Shown: in pieces, positions 1 through 8,444 of the stretch
How the letters are laid out: each line of letters begins with the position of its first letter
Numbering within the stretch: the first letter of the stretch is position 1
Assembly (NCBI GenBank): GCA_018266575.1
Contig: JAFEAE010000018.1
Span: forward strand, 124,001 to 188,000
Direction of reading: 5' to 3'
Source of the DNA: Bacteroidota bacterium
GTDB lineage: Bacteria > Bacteroidota > Bacteroidia > Chitinophagales > Chitinophagaceae
Length of the DNA: 64,000 nt
Translations under genes and position numbers: made by a program
The notes under the pieces: model-generated
The model's input: the letters and a program-made list of their open reading frames with translations, nothing else
The model's database searches: none
Told to the model about the DNA's origin: nothing

Positions 1-1
1 T

Positions 2-577
2 GCAGAAAAAATAAAACTTTATCAAACAGGGAAAGAATTATTCCTGAAAAATGGTTATCATGACATCGGCATGGATCATTTTGCGCTACCAGATGATGAA
101 TTAAGCAAAGCATGGAACGATGGTTCTTTATACAGGAATTTTATGGGATACACCACCAAAAACACAAAACTGTTACTGGGCCTGGGTGTATCAGCCATAA
201 GCGACTGCGGTAAAGCGTTTGCACAAAACAGCAAGTTGCTTCATGAATATTATGCGCATATTGCTAACCGTGAGTTGGCAACAGAAAAAGGGTATTTTTT
301 AAACGAAGAAGATGAAGTGTTCAGGAAACATATTCTTGATATAAGTTGTAAAGGGGAAACAGCATTTGATGCTGCGTACAAACATCAGTTGGAAACATTC
401 ACTTTTCCTGAGCTGGAAAAGTTGCGTGGAGACGGGCTTGTGGAATTTGATGACAAACACGCCCGGGTGACTACTTTAGGAAAGAATTTTATAAGAAATA
501 TTTGCAGGGCGTTTGATTTACACTTGTTGCGGGGTAATACAATTTCCGATGCACCGGTATTCAGCAAAGCTATTTGA
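2..577 (+). CDS. hemN: Oxygen-independent coproporphyrinogen III oxidase, C-terminal part
   Basis: The reading frame is open from base 2, so the 5' end with the radical-SAM cysteine motif lies outside the window. The visible ~191 residues contain GMDHFALPDDEL, a NFMGYTT segment and LGLGVSAIS, all characteristic of HemN downstream of its radical-SAM core, then the winged-helix-like HemN C-terminal domain. The enzyme decarboxylates coproporphyrinogen III to protoporphyrinogen IX in anaerobic haem synthesis, in the cytoplasm. An internal ATG at 71 is not the true start because family sequence continues upstream of it. Assignment to HemN rather than HemW rests on the GYTT and DELxxA segments. Confidence 0.9.
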   Translation, partial: AEKIKLYQTGKELFLKNGYHDIGMDHFALPDDELSKAWNDGSLYRNFMGYTTKNTKLLLGLGVSAISDCGKAFAQNSKLLHEYYAHIANRELATEKGYFLNEEDEVFRKHILDISCKGETAFDAAYKHQLETFTFPELEKLRGDGLVEFDDKHARVTTLGKNFIRNICRAFDLHLLRGNTISDAPVFSKAI

Positions 578-649
578 TAGAAAAGAAGTAATAATTTCAG
601 AACTTTACAGAGCGTATTTTTTGGAGATACTATCTAAAAATTTCAGCGT

Positions 650-949
650 ATGAACAATTTTGAAGGACATATTCAAGGCGATATTCCTGTTGTAGTGGAT
701 TTTTTTGCAGAGTGGTGCGGGCCATGTAAACTGATGCCGCCAATACTGAAGCAGGTGAAAGACACTGTAGGGGAGCGGGCAACTATTTTAAAAATGGATG
801 TAGATAAAAACCCGGCGTATGCACAACAGTACGGCATACAATCAATCCCTACATTGATCGTATTTCACAGGGGAAATATCGTTTGGAGAAAAAGCGGTGT
901 TGCTTCAGCGAGTGAAATATTACAACATTTGAATGTGGTTATCAATTGA
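650..949 (+). CDS. trxA: Thioredoxin
   Basis: A 99-residue single-domain thioredoxin without a signal peptide, so probably cytoplasmic. The redox motif WCGPCK is near residue 23 and the cis-proline loop SIPT near residue 67, both in the expected places. It is slightly shorter than the usual ~105 residues because the N-terminal strand is trimmed. It reduces protein disulfides using thioredoxin reductase, which is not encoded here. It begins 72 bases after hemN on the same strand and may be co-transcribed. Which thioredoxin paralogue it is cannot be told from the sequence. Confidence 0.9.
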   Translation: MNNFEGHIQGDIPVVVDFFAEWCGPCKLMPPILKQVKDTVGERATILKMDVDKNPAYAQQYGIQSIPTLIVFHRGNIVWRKSGVASASEILQHLNVVIN

Positions 950-1083
950 TGATCGGAGAAAAGGCAGGGGGCGGAATACTGTAGATGGAATTTGAAGAAT
1001 TGACAATAAAGAGCTTACTGTTTACTGATAACTAACATTGATGAATAACCGAAATTAAAAAATATTTCGCTTAGGATACTAAA

Positions 1084-1177
1084 GCTGAATAGAATTGTTG
1101 CAGTACAAGAGTGCGATTCTTCCACTGGAAGAATCGAAGGCAAGGATGTTTAACCGGAGTTGCAGTTGCTGGTTACA
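1084..1177 (+). repeat. Dispersed repeat, copy A, with perfect hairpin
   Basis: This copy lies in the 950-1283 gap between trxA and the 3' end of the P-type ATPase, where no gene was seen. It starts GCTGAATAGAAT, passes through GTACAAGAGTGCG, holds a perfect 10-bp stem (1114-1123 with 1127-1136, loop ACT) and ends GCTGGTTACA. Related copies are at 8241-8312 and 46274-46366. The rest of the gap is AT-rich and ends in GTACATCGTACATCC, which resembles the tails of the other copies. Function is unknown. Confidence 0.8.
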
Positions 1178-1283
1178 TATAAAAAACTAAATAGTTGAAA
1201 ATTGAAAACGCTCAAAGCTGATGGCTAACGGCTATTCCTCACAAACCTGCTTGCAGCATGGAAGTCGTACATCGTACATCCTT

Positions 1284-3803
1284 TTATCTACATTTATAAA
1301 AAATTTTCTTCGCAATTTCTGTGACGATAATATATGTAGCTATGATCAATGTGATCCAGCCATAGAGTGAAAGCGGTAATTTCGTCAAGCCTAATAATGG
1401 CGCAAGAGGTGAAAATGGAATGAGCAATGTGATGATGACGACAAATAATGTTGCCATGGCAAGATATTTTCCTGGCCTGCTTTTGAATACACTTTTTGAT
1501 GTGCGGATAATGAGTACGATCAGTGCTGCAGAAATGATTGACTCAACAAGCCATCCTGTGCGGAATTCATTCACTGGTGCTTTTGCAACATACAATAATA
1601 CACCGAAAGTGATGTAGTCGAACAAAGAGCTGATGATGCCGAATACGACCATGAATTTCCGGATGAACCGGATATTCATTTTTGCAGGTTTGAGTACCAT
1701 GCTGTCGTCGATTGAATCTGTAGCGATCGTCATTTCCGGGATATCTGTGAGCAGGTTGATAAGCAGTACCTGTTTAGGCAACAAGGGAAGAAATGACAAC
1801 AGCAACGAAGATCCGGCCATGCTGAACATATTGCCAAAGTTGGCGCTTGTTGCCATAAAAATATATTTGAGCGTGTTGGCAAATGTTTTTCGCCCTTCTG
1901 TGATGCCGTTTTCAAGAACGGTTAAATTATCGGAGAGCAACACAATATCAGCGGCATCTTTTGCAACATCTGCGGCGCCGTTTACACTGATGCCAACATC
2001 CGCGGTGTGCAATGCCGGGGCATCATTAATTCCATCGCCCATAAAGCCAACCACATTTCCTGCTTTTTTCAATGCAAGTAAAATGCGCTCTTTCTGATTT
2101 GGTTCCACCGCAGCAAAAACATTTGTAAGTGGTGCCCGTTGAACAAGCGCATCTGAACTCATCTCCCGCAATTCATCACCCGTAATAATAACAGGATCAT
2201 CAAACCCAATCTGTTTGCTGATATATTTTGCGATCAACGGGTTGTCGCCCGTAATAATTTTTAAAGAAACACCCATGTTGTGCAACCGCTGCAACGCGGC
2301 TGCAGCATCAGGTTTCGGAGGATCGGTCAATAAAAGCAAACCGAGAAAAACCATTTCTTTTTCATCATCTTTCGAAACAATATTTGTTGCACTGTCAAAT
2401 TTTTTATAAGCAACAGAAATAATACGAAAGCCTTCTGCACAATGTGCTTCAGCCTGCTTCATAATGTTTTCCTTCACATTACTTATGTCGGCAACAAGCC
2501 CATTGCCACTTTCCGCTTTTGTACAAACGGATATCATTTCATCTAATGCGCCTTTTGTAACAAGAATATCTTTGCCGTCAACATTAACTAAAATGCTGAG
2601 TTTTTTCCGGATGAAATCATAAGGGATCTCATCTTTTTTTGCGACAGTACCGGTATCAATTTTTTTATAGCTGCGGATAGCCTCATCGATCGGGTTGGTA
2701 AAGCCGCTTTCAAAAAAGGCATTGTAATAAGCAAATCTGAAAATATTTTCACTTTCATTGCCGTTGCAATCTATTGCTTTTGCAAGTGTGATTTTTCCTT
2801 GTGTGATGGTGCCGGTTTTATCGGAGCATAGTACATTCATACTACCAAAATTTTCGATGGCAGACAATCTTTTTACAATCACTTTTTGTGTTGCCATTTT
2901 TGATGCGCCTTTCGAAAGGTTAATGCTGATAATAGCAGGCAATAATTGCGGTGTAAGCCCGACTGCAATGGCGAGCGAAAATAAAAACGAATCCAATACC
3001 GGTTTATGCAGAGAGATGTTGATGAGAAAAACAATCACTACTAATAATAATGTCACTTCCATCAGCAGATAACCGAAATGTTTTATTTCTTTTTCAAATT
3101 CTGTTTCGGGTTTCAGCTTTCTCAGGTGCTGCGATATTTTTCCGAATTCCGTATTGCGTCCTGTATTTACAACAACAGCTTTGGCAGTTCCGCTTATTAC
3201 ATGTGTACCCATGAAAATGCAATTGCTCCTGGCTGCAAGCAAAGTTTCAGCGGGCAACGTGCCGCATTTTTTTTCAGCAGGAAAAGTTTCCCCGGTCAAT
3301 GTTGCTTCATTGAGAAACAGGTTATTTGATTCTATCAGCCGGCAATCACCAGGTACCGTGTTCCCTGCTGATAAAATAACGACATCTCCTTTTACAATTT
3401 CTTCAACAGGAATTGTTCTTGAATTTCCATCGCGTAGAACATTTGTGGTTATTTGTACCAGCGACAATAATTTTTTCAGTGCATCGGCTGCGCCTTTTTC
3501 CTGTAAAAAACTTAACAATGCACTAATGCAAATAATGAGTAGAATGATTATAGAATCTGTTTTGTCGCTGAGAAAAAAAGAAAGTATTGCCGCTGCAATT
3601 AAGATTAGCGAGATCGGGCTGTTGAGTTGTTTGATAAATAAAACGAGGTTGCCGGATTTGCCGGTTGCGACTGATCTATTAGGCCCGAATTTTACAAGCC
3701 GGTTACCAGCTTCGGTTTCTGTCAATCCTTTTTCGTTGCTGCCGGTTTCAGACAACAATTCTGTTTCTGTACTATTCCAATATGTGGTATTTACAACTTC
3801 CAA
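1284..3803 (-). CDS. mgtA: P-type ATPase, magnesium-transporting (MgtA/MgtB-like)
   Basis: An 839-residue P-type ATPase of the inner membrane. The phosphorylated aspartate lies in CSDKTGT (Asp328), the actuator TGE loop is at residues 170-172, the hinge GDGINDAP is present, and the intramembrane VGLTPQLLP matches the type IIIB magnesium importers (GLTPEMLP in MgtA). Hydrophobic segments fall at about 60-100, 245-300 and the last 200 residues. The N-terminus is about 60 residues shorter than E. coli MgtA. An in-frame stop lies seven codons upstream and no ATG is available, so the start is most likely the TTG at 3803. Import of Mg2+ is inferred from the subfamily. Confidence 0.88.
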   Translation of the reverse strand: MEVVNTTYWNSTETELLSETGSNEKGLTETEAGNRLVKFGPNRSVATGKSGNLVLFIKQLNSPISLILIAAAILSFFLSDKTDSIIILLIICISALLSFLQEKGAADALKKLLSLVQITTNVLRDGNSRTIPVEEIVKGDVVILSAGNTVPGDCRLIESNNLFLNEATLTGETFPAEKKCGTLPAETLLAARSNCIFMGTHVISGTAKAVVVNTGRNTEFGKISQHLRKLKPETEFEKEIKHFGYLLMEVTLLLVVIVFLINISLHKPVLDSFLFSLAIAVGLTPQLLPAIISINLSKGASKMATQKVIVKRLSAIENFGSMNVLCSDKTGTITQGKITLAKAIDCNGNESENIFRFAYYNAFFESGFTNPIDEAIRSYKKIDTGTVAKKDEIPYDFIRKKLSILVNVDGKDILVTKGALDEMISVCTKAESGNGLVADISNVKENIMKQAEAHCAEGFRIISVAYKKFDSATNIVSKDDEKEMVFLGLLLLTDPPKPDAAAALQRLHNMGVSLKIITGDNPLIAKYISKQIGFDDPVIITGDELREMSSDALVQRAPLTNVFAAVEPNQKERILLALKKAGNVVGFMGDGINDAPALHTADVGISVNGAADVAKDAADIVLLSDNLTVLENGITEGRKTFANTLKYIFMATSANFGNMFSMAGSSLLLSFLPLLPKQVLLINLLTDIPEMTIATDSIDDSMVLKPAKMNIRFIRKFMVVFGIISSLFDYITFGVLLYVAKAPVNEFRTGWLVESIISAALIVLIIRTSKSVFKSRPGKYLAMATLFVVIITLLIPFSPLAPLLGLTKLPLSLYGWITLIIATYIIVTEIAKKIFYKCR

Positions 3804-3886
3804 ACTGTATTGAAGAGATTAAAATAATAACAAAATTGCAGCACAAACCTCTTTAAAAATTAAGTAAGTTTAATAAAAATACGGCG

Positions 3887-4123
3887 ATGCGAAAAGATAT
3901 TTTTTCGGCAGGCCTGGTAAGCGCTTATATTGTAGCTTATTGTATCCTGCTTCAGGTAGAAGATGCATTAAATTATGCACTGATGATGTTAGCGCTTTCT
4001 CCGCTATTACTTATAGGACTTGTTATTGTTGTTTTGAAAGATGGCAAATACAGCGGTAAAGAACTGGGCGAAAATGAATTTGGCTACCAGGATAAGGATA
4101 CGAACAGCCTCGGGATGTTTTAA
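3887..4123 (+). CDS. Small two-helix membrane protein, function unknown
   Basis: A 78-residue protein with two hydrophobic stretches (about residues 8-25 and 30-50) followed by a charged tail. It runs divergently from the P-type ATPase across an 83-base gap. A TAAGTTTA sequence about 20 bases before the ATG resembles a Bacteroidota -7 box with one mismatch. I do not recognise the family. Pairing with a cation ATPase could suggest a small accessory subunit, but that is only position-based. Confidence 0.6.
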   Translation: MRKDIFSAGLVSAYIVAYCILLQVEDALNYALMMLALSPLLLIGLVIVVLKDGKYSGKELGENEFGYQDKDTNSLGMF

Positions 4124-4306
4124 GTTTTCATCCGGGTGTTATGTGACTTACACAACAAAATGATTGTATCCAATTATTCCGAACCTGACCGGAACTGAGG
4201 TTAACCCTGTTCAACGATTTTCATGTGCTCCCTCTTTTTGCCTTAATGAAACATATAATGCAAGGAGCGCCAAAGTGCATATCATCGCCGGTGCGTAATT
4301 AAAAAG

Positions 4307-5476
4307 TTATTGCACACTTTCCGCCACAATATTTTCGGTTAATGAAATACGTTCAGCGATCCATGCCACTGCTGCAATACCTGCTATTATGGAGCATATC
4401 ATCCTTATCCATTTGTACAATTCTTTTTTACTTAAAATGATTAACCAGGGAACAACACATGCTACAACTGTAAGTTGCATCAATTCTATCCCGATGTTAA
4501 AACCGAGAATGCTTATCGCAAGTGTTCCGGCATGGAGGTTAAAACCTGTCAACACAGATGCAAATGCCATTCCGTGTATCAAACCAAAGCCTGCCGCAAT
4601 AAACATCTCTTTACCGGGGAACAAAGGGCGGACGGCATGTATTGCAGAAACAAGAATAGAAAGCGATCATTACTTCCACAGGTTGTGAAGGCAATTGCAA
4701 CCAGCCCAGGGTACCAATTAGTAATGTGATGGAATGGCCGGTTGTAAACGCCGTCACCATTTTTAATAAGCGTGAAATGCTGTACCGGATGCCACCATAT
4801 CTTCCCCATTTTTTTCCATTTGGCAACAGCATGTAGGGCAACAGCAGCACAACTAAAACAACAGATGATCGGTGCCTTCCCTGATATGTTGCATGCCCAT
4901 GCTCACCATGTTTTTAAACCCTGTCCAGGAATTTCCTTTGTTAAGATTGATCTCAAGCGGATGCACCTTATTATCGCTGCCGATGCGTATAGTCGTCGGA
5001 TGACTGTCTGCTGTTAATGAATCAGCTCTTCCGGTTTCCCAATCATTACGGATCACAACGAATACAATATGGTTGATCACCTGGTGTACAACGCCATCAT
5101 AGTCAAAAAAGAATTTCCTGGTGTCTTCATTTGGCGGTGGCGACAAAATGAGTTGCGCTCTCAGCTCCCAAAATGGCGGGCCGCTTGCAATTTGCTGCTC
5201 TTTATCCGTGTGCATCCCGGTTATTTTCACAGCCCAGGGAATTTCTTTTTTCGTGTATGCATGGGTGTGAGTCAAGATATACTCCTGCAATTGCACATTC
5301 ATGTGTTCAATTAATGTTTCTGGATTGCGTGTGATAGTATTCCCTAAAGCGAGCTCTAATTCAGTTAATGGTACCTGAAGCTCTACACCAACCCTGTCGG
5401 GGCTTACATCAAGATATGCGATACTGTACGGTGCCTGGTGCGCAAGAGATTTTTGTGACAGGAATAACAGCTGCTT
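4307..5476 (-). pseudogene. HupE/UreJ-family membrane protein, frameshifted and 5'-truncated
   Basis: Three consecutive reading-frame blocks form one HupE/UreJ-type protein. Block 1 (5476-4853) gives an N-terminal extracytoplasmic domain (DVSPDRVGVELQ, then TELELALG) and runs into GTDHLLF, where one base appears to be missing in a T-run near 4856 and a stop follows. Block 2 (to about 4660) continues with LLLPYMLLP and FTTGHSITLLIGTLGW. A second shift near 4660 restores the first frame for block 3: HAVRPLFPGKEMFIAAGFGLIHGMAFA to the stop at 4307. No ATG precedes the first domain; an in-frame stop at 5477-5479 cuts into what should be the signal peptide (LLFLSQKSLAHQ remains). The net frame is unchanged, so one gene is broken by two compensating indels. 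Sequencing error is possible, but the missing 5' end supports decay. Confidence 0.75.
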
Positions 5477-5667
5477 TCAATTTTTCTGATCCGTTTCCAT
5501 GCGGCACTGCATATATTTTTTTATCGGCAACCCGCTCTGATTCAAAAGGAGGTTATGATTTATATATTGCTGATGTGAAAAGCGGTAAGATATGGCCCAT
5601 GGATTATTACAATACATCGATCAATTCAGGGAACAATGAACTTGGTTCATGCTACACGGATAAGTAA
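5466..5667 (+). pseudogene. Remnant of a PD40/TolB-like beta-propeller protein
   Basis: On the plus strand the segment reads TAYIFLSATRSDSKGGYDLYIA, then NSGNNELGSCYTD before a stop at 5665. The pattern of Ser-Asp-x-x-x-Gly-Gly-Tyr-Asp-Leu-Tyr followed by a second blade start is typical of PD40 (WD40-like) propellers in Bacteroidota OmpA/TolB-like proteins. Only about 65 residues are left, without start or partner blades. It begins where the truncated HupE-like gene on the other strand loses its 5' end, so 5466-5480 probably marks an old rearrangement junction. From 5668 to the yeiH stop at 5800 no further gene is apparent. Confidence 0.5.
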
Positions 5668-5799
5668 AAAATCTGGTTGTCAGTATAGTGGTGACCCATT
5701 TTTAATTATACAAGAAGGATGATGCCCATAGGGTATCTGCAGGCACAGGATATTTCCCGGATAGAAATTGTGAAGAATGGAATAAATGATCACGACAAT

Positions 5800-6777
5800 T
5801 CAATGGATCAGATAAAGAATAGAAAACAATGAAACCGAAGCGATGCATATCCATAAAATTACTCCTTGTAATATGGGCCTGAGGCCTACTGAAGCAAGGG
5901 CTTTCTTTGATAAGCCGCAACCAATTAGAAATAACGTTACGGTTAATCCTGATTTTGACAGGTTAACAATATAAGGGGCCGCATAGTGAATAAATGGGAG
6001 ATAGGTGTTAAGTAAAATGGCCACAATAAATAAGCCGATGAAATAAGGTATCTTGATTTTAGTTTGGTTGTTTTTAAAAATAAATGCACTGATAACAGTA
6101 ATGGGGATAATCCATAATGCCCTTGCAAGTTTTACTGTTGTTGCAGTTTCCAACGCATGGTTGCCGAACCTGGCAGCAGCGCCAACTACAGAACTTGTAT
6201 CGTGAATAGCGATGGCGCACCACAACCCGAATTGAGTTTGCGATAAATGCAGATGCTCTCCAATAAAAGGGAATAACACAAGCGCAACAGAGTTTAGTAT
6301 GAATATTGTTCCCAATGCAACACTGATCTGTTTTTCTTCCGCTTTTATAACGGGGGAAATTGCCGCAATAGCGCTTCCGCCACAAATCGCAGTACCCGCA
6401 GAAATGAGATAAGATGTTTTTTTATTGATCTTAAAAAAAATTCCCAACAGGAGTCCCGATGTCAACGTTATTGCAATGGAGGCAATGGTAAATAGAAAGC
6501 CATCCTTGCCAGCCTGCATGGCAGTTCCGGCATTCATGCCGAATCCTAATCCTACTACAGAGAATTGTAAAAGAAGATGTGTGGCTTTATGGTTAAGATG
6601 TAAATACGGATGACCAATGAACTGCGCAACGACCAAACCGAGAAGCAATGCTATTGGTGGCGAAATCCATGGCGACAAACAAAAGATCAACAATAAAATA
6701 AAAATGACTTCTCGTGTGGTAATGCTTCTGTCTAAAAAATGCAGATAATACTTCTTGCTGTTTTGAATGGTTTTCAT
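5800..6777 (-). CDS. yeiH: YeiH-family (UPF0324) integral membrane transporter
   Basis: A 325-residue, strongly hydrophobic protein with about ten membrane segments and the family patterns VVGLGFGMN, GTAICGGSAIAA and IHDTSSVVGAA. The family (UPF0324, putative sulfate/sulfonate exporter) has no firmly settled substrate. The ATG at 6777 is preferred over a TTG eight codons upstream. It follows the LysR gene on the same strand after 73 bases, and LysR-YeiH pairing (yeiE-yeiH in E. coli) is common, so the regulator probably controls it. Location is the inner membrane. Confidence 0.85.
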   Translation of the reverse strand: MKTIQNSKKYYLHFLDRSITTREVIFILLLIFCLSPWISPPIALLLGLVVAQFIGHPYLHLNHKATHLLLQFSVVGLGFGMNAGTAMQAGKDGFLFTIASIAITLTSGLLLGIFFKINKKTSYLISAGTAICGGSAIAAISPVIKAEEKQISVALGTIFILNSVALVLFPFIGEHLHLSQTQFGLWCAIAIHDTSSVVGAAARFGNHALETATTVKLARALWIIPITVISAFIFKNNQTKIKIPYFIGLFIVAILLNTYLPFIHYAAPYIVNLSKSGLTVTLFLIGCGLSKKALASVGLRPILQGVILWICIASVSLFSILYLIH

Positions 6778-6850
6778 TTTGCAATAATTTTCCGCATGCA
6801 AAGTTTTATAAGCTTTGATTGCCGGAGAAATGACTAATGATTATCTTTAA

Positions 6851-7744
6851 TTACTTTAAGTTATCAGAAAGAAGGTGCCTGATAACCATTTCATTCATCT
6901 TATTGCTTTCGCCCTGCTGCCGCACAAAGTAAAAATACCGTTCAATGGAGAAGTTTTTTATATCGACTATTGCAAGTTGTTTATTGTTGAGCTCATTTAA
7001 AACAGAATGAATGGAAAGAAATGCAAAACAATCGGAGCCGGCCAGGTATGATTTTATGCTTTCCGAACTTTCCAGTATCATTTCTTTCTGGAGGTGGGCA
7101 ATTTTAATTCCTGCTTTTTTCAACGCAGTGTTCACAACTTCCAATGAGCCTGATCCCTGCTCACGTACCACCAGGGGCAGGCGTGGTAATTCATTTAATG
7201 ATATTGTTCCTTTTTTGGTCAATGGGTTGCCATATCTTGTACATAACACTAATTCATCTTTCAGGAACCTGGAATATTTGAGTTGCTTGCGTTTGGATTG
7301 CCCTTCGATAATCCCAAAATCAATTTTGTTTTCTAATAGAAGATTTTCGATATGCTCGGTATTCCCCGTGACCAGTTCAACAGAAATATCGCTGAAACGC
7401 TTCCGGAATGAAGCAAGATATTTCGGCAGGATGTATTGCGCCACAGTTGTGCTTGCACCAATTTTGATCATTCCCCGGAGATTGCGGTTGAGTGCTGCCA
7501 TATCCGTTTCAATTTCCCGGTAAATGGAAAATAATTCTTCCGAATGTTTTAATAATATTTTCCCCGCTTCGGTCAACGCAATTTTTGTTCCGTTGCGGTG
7601 AAACAACTGCGTTTTAAAATAAGTTTCAATTTCATGAATATGTTTGGTGACCGCAGGTTGTGTAATGAATAGTTCTTCTGCAGCTTTTGTGAAGTTTAAC
7701 CGTTTTGCTACGGTGTGAAATACTTTGAGCCTGAAATCAAACAT
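6851..7744 (-). CDS. LysR-family transcriptional regulator
   Basis: A 297-residue regulator. The N-terminal winged helix-turn-helix (residues 1-60, with FTKAAEELFITQPAVTKHI) is canonical, followed by a periplasmic-binding-protein-like effector domain (about 90-295, with IKIGASTTVAQYILP and GIIEGQ). It resembles the CysB/YeiE-type branch that senses sulfur or anionic metabolites. It is directly upstream of the yeiH-like gene on the same strand, the usual target. The ATG at 7744 is well placed. The effector is unknown. Confidence 0.88.
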   Translation of the reverse strand: MFDFRLKVFHTVAKRLNFTKAAEELFITQPAVTKHIHEIETYFKTQLFHRNGTKIALTEAGKILLKHSEELFSIYREIETDMAALNRNLRGMIKIGASTTVAQYILPKYLASFRKRFSDISVELVTGNTEHIENLLLENKIDFGIIEGQSKRKQLKYSRFLKDELVLCTRYGNPLTKKGTISLNELPRLPLVVREQGSGSLEVVNTALKKAGIKIAHLQKEMILESSESIKSYLAGSDCFAFLSIHSVLNELNNKQLAIVDIKNFSIERYFYFVRQQGESNKMNEMVIRHLLSDNLK

Positions 7745-8444
7745 AATTCAATAATACTTAAAAATCGGCAGCCCGCATTAATCAGGCAGTAGTAATTAAT
7801 TACTGGTTCAGGGTGAACGATAGCGTTTCTTAAAGAGCCTGGCTGCCAGTTTGCTTTTGAAAAGATATCAAGCCTGTATCAAAAGCGCACACTTCGTGTA
7901 ACGAAAACGAACCTGCTTATAAAAACCGGTGCAACAAATTCATTGTAAATCACTTCTTTTATTTCCGGCATATTTGTTGGCTATACCAATTGAAAACGGA
8001 AAGTTGAAAATTGACCACAGAATAACGCGGAATTAAGCTCAGGGTTATCAAAGAGAGAACCTGTGGCGTGAAAGAAAAACGGAGGTTAGAATTTAGGAGA
8101 TAGAATGTGAAGGGTTGAGAATTGATAATTAATAATGGAAAATTGAAAGTGCGGGAAGATCGTATCGGGTAGAGTCAGGTTAGTCAGTTAAATAAGGATA
8201 AAATCGTGCCTGCCTGCTGGTAGGCAAGGTTCAGACAATAGCTGAATAGAATACCAAATGTACAAGTGAGTGACACAACGATGCTTAATAGTAGTACAAA
8301 TGCTGGTTACACAAAAAGAAAAACTAAAATTGGAGAAACCAAAAATTAAAAAAAGAAACTGAGAATTGCTGAGCTGAAAACAGCAGGCTGATGACTGATA
8401 ACTGCTCTCAGAAATCGTACATCCGACATCGTAAATATTTAACC
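7745..8444. other. Gene-free interval with repeats
   Basis: This 700-base gap separates the LysR gene from the FtsX-type permease, which point away from each other, so it must hold both promoters. No convincing coding sequence was seen. It contains AT-rich stretches of the AATTGATAATTAAT kind (around 8119-8150), a short imperfect hairpin TGCCTG-CTGG-TAGGCA near 8212-8227, the dispersed repeat copy B (8241-8312) and its tail (8371-8436), which runs up to the permease start codon. Confidence 0.7.
8241..8312 (+). repeat. Dispersed repeat, copy B (hairpin replaced)
   Basis: Starts GCTGAATAGAATACCAA and ends GCTGGTTACA like copies A and C, but the central hairpin is replaced by AGTGAGTGACACAACGATGC. 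About 60 bases later a second shared block (8371-8436: CTGATAACTG, CAGAAATCGTACATCC, ATCGTAAAT) leads to the permease ATG at 8445. The same two-block arrangement precedes the HPS-like gene at 46499. This could be a mobile 5' leader; no function is known. Confidence 0.75.

Noticed and set aside
3154..3813. A 219-residue frame on the plus strand across the P-type ATPase gene
   Set aside because: It is antisense to a gene with intact P-type ATPase motifs and has no recognisable domain.
5702..5920. 72-residue minus-strand frame
   Set aside because: It overlaps the 3' end of the YeiH gene in another frame and shows no family features.
8391..8444. Upstream ATG adding 18 residues to the FtsX-type permease
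   Set aside because: The extension is encoded by the dispersed repeat tail, and family homology starts at the ATG at 8445.
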